Assembly (NCBI GenBank): GCA_028280405.1
Contig: JANQLW010000031.1
Span: 62,001 to 126,000, forward strand
Reading direction: 5' to 3'
Source: Bacteroidales bacterium
GTDB lineage: Bacteria > Bacteroidota > Bacteroidia > Bacteroidales > GCA-2711565
Length of the DNA stretch: 64,000 bases
Part shown: positions 52,931 to 59,890 of the stretch, piece after piece
Position numbering within the stretch: position 1 is the first letter of the stretch
How the letters are laid out: every line of letters begins with the position of its first letter
Program-made: the position numbers and the translations under genes
The notes under the pieces: generated by a model
What the model saw: only the letters and a program-made list of their open reading frames with translations
Told to the model about the DNA's origin: nothing
Database searches by the model: none

Positions 52931-54868
52931 CTATTTCCCTTGTAGATCATCAATCTTAACATGCTTAAAATCAAACATATTTTTAACCACTCCTTTTTTC
53001 CCACTGCTATATGAAAAATGTAACGAATCACATTTTATCAGGTTAAGGACATCCACTTTTGTCATTACCGTATCTACATAATGTATTTCTAACATTTGCT
53101 TCAAATCATTATTAAGAAGGCTTCTTATTCCCAGTATTGCATTTTTATTGTATAGATGTGAAGCCAGGTATTTCAGGCTTTTTGTTTTAGATTTATTTCT
53201 ACCCAAAGGAATAAGGAAACGTCCGATTACATCATCGGTATAATTTTTCTTACGGGAAAATTCTGCATCATAAGGCTTGAACATCAATTTTGCATAATCA
53301 GCAATTGATATATTCTCATAACTATAATCTCCTATGACGATATAACCCAATTCAACAGTTCTCTTAGTTTCTCTATAAGTATATGTCAACTTATCTGATT
53401 CCAGTATCTTCGTTAATTTCTCCTCATCAACATCAACATCCAGAGGGAAGAAGATATTTGCAATGACAGGACATCCGTATTTTGTTTCAATTCCTACAGC
53501 ATTCGTTTCCTGTTGTAATAATTTTGCCAGATAATTAAAATCGAACGTATCAAAAAACTTATCGAGCTGAATATTTACTTTTTGAACTCCTTTTGCATTT
53601 CCAGGTAATGTACGGATAGGAGACTTCATTGGAGTAAAAATTGCACTCTCTACCTTAGACTCATCTATTACTTTTGGATCATAAAAGATTTTTACTGTCT
53701 TCGTTCCTACATAAGCAGTTACTCCCATTACTCCATTCACTTTTTGCATTTGATTTGCAAATGATGCACAGCTTCCATAACATTTAATGCTTTTCAATCC
53801 CGAACGGGAATAAACTTCTGCTTTCGCAAGATCAGAAGAATCAGCCCATTTCCGATCGATTGTCGGCACTTCAAAAAATGAACTAATGTATAATGCTAAT
53901 AGAAATAATATGGTAACAGCAATTGGAGCCAACCATTTGAGTTTATTAGTCTTATTAATTTGAAGTGTATTTTTTGCCGGACAAGCTATCACACATTCAC
54001 TACACAAATTACAGTCTACATCACGTACTTCCTTCATGTTTGCCACATCAATATTCTGAGGACATTTTATAGAACATAACTGACAATCTGTACAACTATC
54101 TTCATTACGGGTAACTTTAGCAACAGGGAAAAACTTAGTTTTAAATCCGCTTATTTCAATGATGAAACCTCCGACACATGCAACAGTCAATGGCCATACA
54201 TAAGACATCTCGATTCCTGCTTTTAATAAGATGATATAAACAGCCATAACTAAGACAAAAAATCCTGTAAACTTGAAAATATTAGCTAAAGCTCCAAACG
54301 GACAAATATATTTGCACCAAAACATATTGATGAAAATAGAGCCAATAATAACGAGGAAAATAGCGATGGAAGCATACATAACAACTACATCCATATCAAA
54401 ACCGGTTGTTGCGGCATAAAACGGATCAAACTTTTTACAAAACAATTCACTTGAATCTAATGTATAATAAAGTGTAATAAATAATAACACATATTTTAGT
54501 GAACGTAAAGCTTTATCAAGGATTCCACTCACATTAATTTCAATCTTTAACTTCTTTCCGAGTTTACTCAGGGGTTCGGTTATGGTACCGATCGGACAAA
54601 TAAACGAACAAAATAATTTACTGAAAAGGAATACACCTACCATCATGGCAATACCCATCACAATTTGAATACTGGTCATTGAACAGGTTAATGAGTTATT
54701 AAGAAAATAACTTCCCAGGGCCTGAAGTCCTCCAAACGGACAATACGCCTCAAAGTCAGGAACATAAGAAGTAAGCGCTTGAATAATTACTAAAATTAGT
54801 ACATACAAAATGACACCCCATTGAAACGCCAGTCTAGGCCAATTTGATTTTGATAGTTTGAATTTCAT
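52931..54868 (-). CDS. Multi-helix ferredoxin-type protein with HMA-like metal-binding domain
   Basis: The 645-residue protein has a NapH/NosR-like membrane part (residues 1-250) with YCPFGGLQ (C43), FICPIGT and YICPFGA. A double [4Fe-4S] ferredoxin follows at about 259-300 (CTDCQLCSIKCP and CNLCSECVIACP). After one more helix comes a domain of about 60 residues with KCYGSC (cysteines at about 362 and 366) and a beta-alpha-beta pattern resembling heavy-metal-associated (HMA) domains, and then about 200 residues of unknown fold. It probably moves electrons across the inner membrane to a periplasmic metal or metal complex. Start and end are intact. Confidence 0.82.
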   Translation of the reverse strand: MKFKLSKSNWPRLAFQWGVILYVLILVIIQALTSYVPDFEAYCPFGGLQALGSYFLNNSLTCSMTSIQIVMGIAMMVGVFLFSKLFCSFICPIGTITEPLSKLGKKLKIEINVSGILDKALRSLKYVLLFITLYYTLDSSELFCKKFDPFYAATTGFDMDVVVMYASIAIFLVIIGSIFINMFWCKYICPFGALANIFKFTGFFVLVMAVYIILLKAGIEMSYVWPLTVACVGGFIIEISGFKTKFFPVAKVTRNEDSCTDCQLCSIKCPQNIDVANMKEVRDVDCNLCSECVIACPAKNTLQINKTNKLKWLAPIAVTILFLLALYISSFFEVPTIDRKWADSSDLAKAEVYSRSGLKSIKCYGSCASFANQMQKVNGVMGVTAYVGTKTVKIFYDPKVIDESKVESAIFTPMKSPIRTLPGNAKGVQKVNIQLDKFFDTFDFNYLAKLLQQETNAVGIETKYGCPVIANIFFPLDVDVDEEKLTKILESDKLTYTYRETKRTVELGYIVIGDYSYENISIADYAKLMFKPYDAEFSRKKNYTDDVIGRFLIPLGRNKSKTKSLKYLASHLYNKNAILGIRSLLNNDLKQMLEIHYVDTVMTKVDVLNLIKCDSLHFSYSSGKKGVVKNMFDFKHVKIDDLQGK

Positions 54869-54898
54869 TTATATATTTTTTAGGCTTTTGTAAAATGA

Positions 54899-55231
54899 TT
54901 ATTTGAATATATAAGCCCGGTCGACTAATAAGTGATGGCTTATTTTGTACTCTATTAATGATCTGTTTTTCTTGTTTTCTTTAGATGTAAATAAATTTGT
55001 ATCCGCATTTTTACCCAATACAACTCCCAGAAAAACACCAGCGGCCAATACAGCAGCAATTTGTAGATAAACAGCAAGGTTCTTTCTTACCTTTCTATGG
55101 GGTTTTATATTTGTACAATGAGATAAAATCTTATCGGTAAGGTTTTCAGGAACCTGGAATTCTTCATCCAGAATACTTAAAGTAGTTTCTACTTTTTCAT
55201 TCAGGTCCCCGATATTTTTTAGTTCTTTCAT
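54899..55231 (-). CDS. Small membrane-anchored protein, possible anti-sigma type
   Basis: The 110-residue protein has a soluble N-terminal part of about 45 residues with a short coiled-coil-like start (EKVETTLSILDEEFQVPENL). One helix lies at about 52-73 and a short basic tail follows. The layout resembles small membrane anti-sigma or accessory proteins, but I do not recognise the family. It lies 30 bases before the ferredoxin-type gene and downstream of the ECF sigma factor and the Spy-like gene. Confidence 0.5.
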   Translation of the reverse strand: MKELKNIGDLNEKVETTLSILDEEFQVPENLTDKILSHCTNIKPHRKVRKNLAVYLQIAAVLAAGVFLGVVLGKNADTNLFTSKENKKNRSLIEYKISHHLLVDRAYIFK

Positions 55232-55334
55232 TCTAATTATTATTCTTTATAAAATGATCATATTGAAAATCTATTTGGATTTACATATAACTACAAGACG
55301 ATCCTAATTTTAAAATCTGGCGTTTAATATTAAT

Positions 55335-55859
55335 TTATTTTTCATCTAGTTTCTTAAGTGACTCACGTCGTGAGCAATACTTTTTATTACAATATTTACA
55401 TTGATCGTCGAGTTCCATCATATCCTTGATCAATTTATCAAGCAAATGAGATTGTTCTTCCGTACAAACACTTCTGATATTCATGAAATGTTTAATGGTT
55501 TGCCGCTTGAGTCCGGTATGCAGGTTTCCTATTTGTTTGGCAAGAGAGTCCATATATTGCATATTCGGTTGTTCAGAGCACAATTCTTCCAATATTTTAA
55601 AATTGGACTCACATTGCATATCCAGGATATTTTGATAAACCCTGAAAATTTTATGATCCATAGAACTAACTTCTTTATACTGTTCCTCAGTAAGATTGAG
55701 TGCTTCTTTTAGAAATTCATTTGATTTAAAATGCTCAGTTGAGTTCGAATCAATAGGATCAGATTTACTATTCATCAGCAAAAGAGTCGTAAAAGCTGAA
55801 ATATTTATGACCAGCAAAAATATGCTTAGCCAATTGATTATACGTTGTTTTTTACTCAT
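55335..55859 (-). CDS. Spy/CpxP-like periplasmic protein
   Basis: The 174-residue protein has an N-terminal membrane anchor (residues about 8-30) and a helical domain with FLKEALNLTEEQYKEVSSMD, the LTxxQ motif typical of Spy/CpxP and heavy-metal-resistance periplasmic proteins. The C-terminus holds a cysteine cluster, CKYCNKKYC, unlike ordinary Spy proteins, which may bind metal. It starts 6 bases after the sigma factor gene, and membrane-anchored proteins of this type can act as the anti-sigma sensor of ECF factors (CnrX-like). This is inferred from position. Confidence 0.68.
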   Translation of the reverse strand: MSKKQRIINWLSIFLLVINISAFTTLLLMNSKSDPIDSNSTEHFKSNEFLKEALNLTEEQYKEVSSMDHKIFRVYQNILDMQCESNFKILEELCSEQPNMQYMDSLAKQIGNLHTGLKRQTIKHFMNIRSVCTEEQSHLLDKLIKDMMELDDQCKYCNKKYCSRRESLKKLDEK

Positions 55860-55865
55860 CGCGAA

Positions 55866-56444
55866 TTAGTTTAATTGATTCTTGAAATATGAAAACAATG
55901 ACTTTCTTAAATTAGTTTTTGCACGATAAATAAGAGATTCAACAGAAGTCTGACTAAGATTAAGGGCCTTACAAATTTCCTTTTGGGAATAGTCCTCAAA
56001 CTTATGCATAAGCAGTACTTTCTTCTGTTTTTCAGGTAAAGAATCTATTGCCTGAAAAAGTACTTGTCTGGCTTCGGCATCCTCCAGTTTACGTGCAGGT
56101 GTATTCTGTTCTGTATTTTTTTGACTTATTTTATTCTGAATGGCAGCACTTTGGATATCAGTGGCCATTTGTGCTTTAGCAGGATTTCGCTTACGAAGAA
56201 AACTGATCGATTTATTTTTGGTAATTTTAAACAACCATCCTGAAAGGTCATCTTCATTTCTAAGTTTATGAATGGACTTAAACACTTCAAGGAATACCTC
56301 CTGACAAATATCCTCTGCATCAGAAGTATTCCCAACAATACGATACGAAGAACCAAAAACAAGATTCTTATACTTCTCGATTAAAAGCCTGAAACTGGGT
56401 TCGTGTTTTCGTATAATGCCTTTTATGATTAGCTTATCTTCCAT
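55866..56444 (-). CDS. ECF-type RNA polymerase sigma factor
   Basis: The 192-residue protein has region 2 (YKNLVFGSSYRIVGNTSDAE, DICQEVFLEVFKSIHKL, GWLFKITKNKSISFLRK). Region 4 reads DSLPEKQKKVLLMHKFEDYS and QKEICKALNLSQTSVESLIY. This is a sigma-70 family extracytoplasmic function factor. It follows the lipoprotein gene after 11 bases and precedes the Spy-like gene by 6, forming a regulator unit that probably controls the ferredoxin-type gene and perhaps the TonB receptor operon downstream. Confidence 0.9.
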   Translation of the reverse strand: MEDKLIIKGIIRKHEPSFRLLIEKYKNLVFGSSYRIVGNTSDAEDICQEVFLEVFKSIHKLRNEDDLSGWLFKITKNKSISFLRKRNPAKAQMATDIQSAAIQNKISQKNTEQNTPARKLEDAEARQVLFQAIDSLPEKQKKVLLMHKFEDYSQKEICKALNLSQTSVESLIYRAKTNLRKSLFSYFKNQLN

Positions 56445-56455
56445 TCAGAAGTATA

Positions 56456-56884
56456 TTATTTTTGCAATAATCCTTGCTTGCGAAGAAAGGCTTCGGCTTT
56501 TTCTTTGGTTTGAAATAAATCACCATCCTTTTCCCACCAGGTTTCCCCGTATGACATTCCCATTTGATTACATCCTTCTTTTGGGCCAATATTCACACTT
56601 TCCATGGCTTTCATTTTAATCTCATCTTTTTTAATGCGGATGATCTTTGCTTTCACAGGTAAGCCATGCTGAGGAATTCCATTTTTATCCACAGCTACTA
56701 CAACACCATAACATTCTATCCCTTTTTTTGCCCAATCTCCAATTTTAGCTTTTAATGCGGCACTCATTTCAACATTTGGCTCCTTATAGTCATAAGTTGC
56801 CGTTTTTTCTGATTTATTACCCGAATTACAACCACTAATCGTTATTGCCACTAACAGTGCAATGACTGATATCCATTTTTTCAT
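56456..56884 (-). CDS. Small lipoprotein before the ECF sigma factor
   Basis: I use ATG 56884, giving MKKWISVIALLVAITISGC and a lipobox cysteine at residue 19; an upstream in-frame start at 56905 adds seven residues. The mature part of about 124 residues contains WAKKGIECYGVVVAVDKNGI and ends GDLFQTKEKAEAFLRKQGLL. No family was recognised. It is the first gene of the minus-strand block. Confidence 0.6.
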   Translation of the reverse strand: MKKWISVIALLVAITISGCNSGNKSEKTATYDYKEPNVEMSAALKAKIGDWAKKGIECYGVVVAVDKNGIPQHGLPVKAKIIRIKKDEIKMKAMESVNIGPKEGCNQMGMSYGETWWEKDGDLFQTKEKAEAFLRKQGLLQK

Positions 56885-57048
56885 AAGTTTTTTAGTTAGG
56901 TTCACGTACTATAGACGCAAGGCCTGAAAAAATCTGGCGCTATCTTAATATAAAAAGGTGTAATATGTCAAATTTTTAAAACTAATTGCTTAAAAATTAA
57001 GGGCATTGAAATCAAATAAAATGTCTAAAAATTGGAAAAAAGATGTAT

Positions 57049-57125
57049 GGGATCGGTTCCTCTTTGAGGAATCGATCCCGGAAGAAACTCATTTCGATTC
57101 CGCTTCGCTTCACTCAATGATCGGG
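57049..57125. repeat. Dispersed hairpin repeat, copy D
   Basis: The core GGGATCGGTTCCTC / GAGGAATCGATCCC (57049-57079) has changes in both arms that keep pairing. It is followed by GATTCCGCTTCGCTTC and ACTCAATGATCGGG as in copy C. Confidence 0.75.
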
Positions 57126-57201
57126 TTTAGCAAACTCAACTCCCAAATTATCGAGTGAAAGCGAAGTATAATTTTATATAAAAGCATGTCCCCTCGAACG
57201 A

Positions 57202-57246
57202 GTTCAATAGGCTATTGCAAAAACCTGCAACTCGCAACCTGCAACC
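57202..57246. repeat. Tail module of the dispersed repeat, copy D
   Basis: TTCAATAGGCTATTGCAAAA followed by CCTGCAACTCGCAACCTGCA matches 43998-44055. Between copy D and its tail lie about 75 extra bases. Confidence 0.65.
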
Positions 57247-57321
57247 AAAAATTTGAATAAACCGGCTTAAGCCGAACTCACATTATTTTAAATTCAGATT
57301 AGCATAATTCCTTTAACTTTT

Positions 57322-57329
57322 TACCTTTG
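57322..57329 (+). promoter_or_regulatory. -7 element TAccTTTG for the SusC-locus sigma factor
   Basis: TACCTTTG matches the consensus 16 bases before ATG 57346. Confidence 0.55.
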
Positions 57330-57345
57330 TTAGAAAGGACAAGGC

Positions 57346-57927
57346 ATGGTCGCATACAATTCTCTTTCTGATCTTGAGTTGTCAGCCTTCTTAAAGACAG
57401 GTGATCATGAGGCATTTGCTGAAATTTATGAGCGGTATTTTGGCTTGTTATACCTACATGCTTTTAAGCGGCTAAGAGATGAAGAAGGAGCAAAGGATGT
57501 GGTTCAGGAACTCTTTGCCACACTTTGGTCAAAAAGGGAAACCTTGGTATTTAAGACCAATCTTTCGAATTATTTATATACGGCTATCCGTAACCGGGTT
57601 TTGGATGTGATTGCACATAAACAAGTGGAGTCCAGGTATATTTCAAGCCTCCCTCAATTTATTAAAACCGATACCTGCCAGACAGATCACCGTTTAAGGG
57701 AAAAGCTATTGGCAGAGATGATTGAAAAAGAGATACAAGAGCTACCTCCCCGGATGCGGGAAGTTTTTGAACTCAGTAGAAAAGCAAACCTCTCTCACAA
57801 AGAAATTGCCGATCAATTAAACCTATCCGAACAGTCGGTAAGAAGCCATATAAAAAACGCACTAAAAAGACTAAGAAATAAAATTGGTTTTATACTATAT
57901 GTGATGTGTTTACTCAATAATCACTGA
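57346..57927 (+). CDS. ECF sigma-70 factor, Bacteroides family 1
   Basis: The 193-residue protein has region 2 (GDHEAFAEIYERYFGLLYLH, AKDVVQELFATLWSKRE) and region 4 (ELPPRMREVFELSRKANLSH, EIADQLNLSEQSVRSHI). These are the marks of sigma factors that pair with FecR anti-sigma proteins and SusC-type receptors, here at 59891 and 61280. Ligand binding by the receptor would release this factor. The usual tight order is broken by the DUF4143 ATPase gene in between. Confidence 0.92.
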   Translation: MVAYNSLSDLELSAFLKTGDHEAFAEIYERYFGLLYLHAFKRLRDEEGAKDVVQELFATLWSKRETLVFKTNLSNYLYTAIRNRVLDVIAHKQVESRYISSLPQFIKTDTCQTDHRLREKLLAEMIEKEIQELPPRMREVFELSRKANLSHKEIADQLNLSEQSVRSHIKNALKRLRNKIGFILYVMCLLNNH

Positions 57928-58013
57928 GTCTGGCCCGGAAGATGTTATGATGATCAGGAGATTAGTAATACAATTGTCATTCGATAGTCATTCAATTGTA
58001 ATTCGGTTGTATC

Positions 58014-58035
58014 TTGGGAACGCATTCTCCTAATT
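58014..58035. repeat. Flanking direct repeat, left copy
   Basis: TTGGGAACGCATTCTCCTAA plus TT recurs at 59618-59639 as CTGGGAACGCATCCTCCTAA plus TT, the two copies bracketing the DUF4143 ATPase. An inverted partial copy (GAGGATGCATTCCCAG) is at 58082-58097. Confidence 0.65.
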
Positions 58036-58160
58036 AGCTAATATCCCCTTATATTTAATTTTGTGTATTCTTTGCAAAACTGAGGATGCATTCCCAGTCA
58101 CATTGAATTATAAATTGAACAACGGTATAAACCATTCTAAAGTTGAAAAGTTATTTTCAA

Positions 58161-59486
58161 CTAAGAATTGGTATTATCTTTAAAAAAACTGGAAATCCCA
58201 TAAAAAGGAAGAGAAATAATATTTTCTTCACGCTTATAACCGGCTTGCGAAATTTTAACCCCATAATCCGTATTATATGTCTTCAGAAACATATTCATAC
58301 TTTTAAGGTGTCCACTTGAGCCCGATTTTATTTCAATAGGAATAACTTTCTCATTTTTCTCTACCAGGTAATCAACTTCAGCATTGCTACTTTTTGCTTC
58401 CCTTCCCCAATAATACAATTGGGGTTTTATATATGGTTCCTGGGAAGCAATCATTTCCTGTCCCGAAAACTGTTCAGCCAGAGCACCTTTAAATATAGCT
58501 GTTAAATCCTTTTCTTTTATGGTTTCGCTGTAAATTCCATTAATCGCCTGCATTAAGCCAATATCCAGAAAGATCATTTTAAATAAATTCTCTTTTACGC
58601 CTGCTTCCAACGGAAGCCCGGCTCCACTGCTTCGTTTTACACGGTAAACAACACCTGCAGTCTCCAATAATTCAACAGCTGCTTTCAGGTCTCTCGATTT
58701 CATTGAATTATCAACCTTCGCATACACAAATTTATCACCTACCATTGAAGGAACAGAATTAAAAACTTTTCTTAAATAGTTAAATTTTGATTCCCGGGCA
58801 TACTTTGAAAAATCATCCCTATAGGTTGAAATAATTGAATGTTGAATCTTCTGGCATTTTAATATATCTCTTGTCTGAATGTATTCATTCACAACAGCAG
58901 GCATTCCGCCAAGAATAAAAAATTTTCTGACATACTCAACTAATTTATGATGCAAAGCCTCTGGCAACTTCGATAAATTCGACAAATCCAAAATATGTTC
59001 ATACAGGGCCTCTTCTCCAAGTGCATTCAGAAACTCACCGAATGAAAGTGGGAACATATATATATACTGTATACGGCCAACGGGTATCCTAAGGTCTTCA
59101 GCCTTCAATGTAAATTCGAGTAAAGAGCCTGCTCCAACGATATGCAGATCCGGCATTTCTTCATAAAAATAACGTAAAGCCATGATCGCTTTAGGACAAT
59201 CTTGTATTTCATCTAAAAAAATAAGACTCTCACCTTCTTTTACCTTTTTACCGGTAAAAAGTGTTATTCTTTCAATGATTTCAAGCGGATTATAAGTTGT
59301 GAATATCTCTTTATACTCCGGATTCCGTTCAAAATTGAGTGAGATGAACGATTTAAATTCATTATTTCCAAATGCATTGAGTAGAAACGTTTTGCCAATT
59401 TGCCTCGCTCCTCTTATTAACAATGGGCGACGGTTCTTTTCATTTTTCCACTCTTGAAGCGTTTTATATAATGTTCTTTTAATCAT
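58161..59486 (-). CDS. AAA ATPase with DUF4143 domain
   Basis: From ATG 59486 the protein has about 441 residues: MIKRTLYKTLQEWKNEKNRR, the P-loop RGARQIGKTFLL, Walker B SLIFLDEIQDCP, and the sensor IHIVGAGSLLE-like (LHIVGAGSLLEFTL). The C-terminal half carries DUF4143, ending EVDYLVEKNEKVIPIEIKSG. The C-terminal part resembles a PD-(D/E)xK nuclease fold (EVDY...IPIEIKSG), with D and ExK visible. Such genes are highly mobile and of unknown role, possibly defence. An upstream in-frame start at 59555 would read through two repeats and add 23 residues (FLPCKTAKI occurs twice). Confidence 0.88.
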   Translation of the reverse strand: MIKRTLYKTLQEWKNEKNRRPLLIRGARQIGKTFLLNAFGNNEFKSFISLNFERNPEYKEIFTTYNPLEIIERITLFTGKKVKEGESLIFLDEIQDCPKAIMALRYFYEEMPDLHIVGAGSLLEFTLKAEDLRIPVGRIQYIYMFPLSFGEFLNALGEEALYEHILDLSNLSKLPEALHHKLVEYVRKFFILGGMPAVVNEYIQTRDILKCQKIQHSIISTYRDDFSKYARESKFNYLRKVFNSVPSMVGDKFVYAKVDNSMKSRDLKAAVELLETAGVVYRVKRSSGAGLPLEAGVKENLFKMIFLDIGLMQAINGIYSETIKEKDLTAIFKGALAEQFSGQEMIASQEPYIKPQLYYWGREAKSSNAEVDYLVEKNEKVIPIEIKSGSSGHLKSMNMFLKTYNTDYGVKISQAGYKREENIISLPFYGISSFFKDNTNS

Positions 59487-59493
59487 TTTTTTA

Positions 59494-59610
59494 ATTTTGG
59501 CTGTTTTACAAGGTAAAAATATACAAATTTTGGCTGTTTTACAAGGTAAAAACACATAAATAATGGCTACTTTACAAGGATAAAACAGTCAAAATTTGGC
59601 TAAAATCCAA
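59494..59610. repeat. Tandem 33-bp repeats upstream of the DUF4143 gene
   Basis: Units start at 59495, 59528 and 59561, each containing TTTTGGCTGTTTTACAAGGT or a variant, plus a degenerate fourth near 59594. The period is exactly 33 bp, and the array begins eight bases upstream of the preferred start codon. It resembles an array of operator sites for self-regulation. Confidence 0.7.
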
Positions 59611-59617
59611 CCATATC

Positions 59618-59639
59618 CTGGGAACGCATCCTCCTAATT
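59618..59639. repeat. Flanking direct repeat, right copy
   Basis: CTGGGAACGCATCCTCCTAA plus TT matches 58014-58035 at 20 of 22 positions. Confidence 0.65.
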
Positions 59640-59675
59640 GAATAACGAACACCGATTAACGATTTTAGAATGAAT

Positions 59676-59760
59676 TAGGGAAGCAATCCTATTATTTTCT
59701 ATGAATGCCTAAAATATTAAGACTTAGAGGCCTTGAATTGAAGAAAGGATTGCTTCCCTA
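59676..59760. repeat. 85-bp inverted-repeat element
   Basis: TAGGGAAGCAATCCT at 59676-59690 is the exact reverse complement of 59746-59760, with a 55-base spacer. It could be a miniature transposable element or a transcribed hairpin. The remaining intergenic DNA up to 59890 shows no other feature. Confidence 0.65.
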
Positions 59761-59890
59761 GGGCTGCAAGACAAAATGTCGAAAAATCGCATATCGCATA
59801 TCTAATATCAAATATCTTATATCTAACTACCCCCCTCTCCCCTCCCTTCACCGTCTATCTATAAAAGACACCTATATAAAGCGGTAAAGT

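Larger units (their letters stand above)
56906..57345. other. Divergent intergenic stretch with repeat copy D
   Basis: It separates the minus-strand block from the plus-strand sigma factor and contains the hairpin repeat copy D with its tail module and the sigma gene promoter. No gene was found. Confidence 0.6.
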
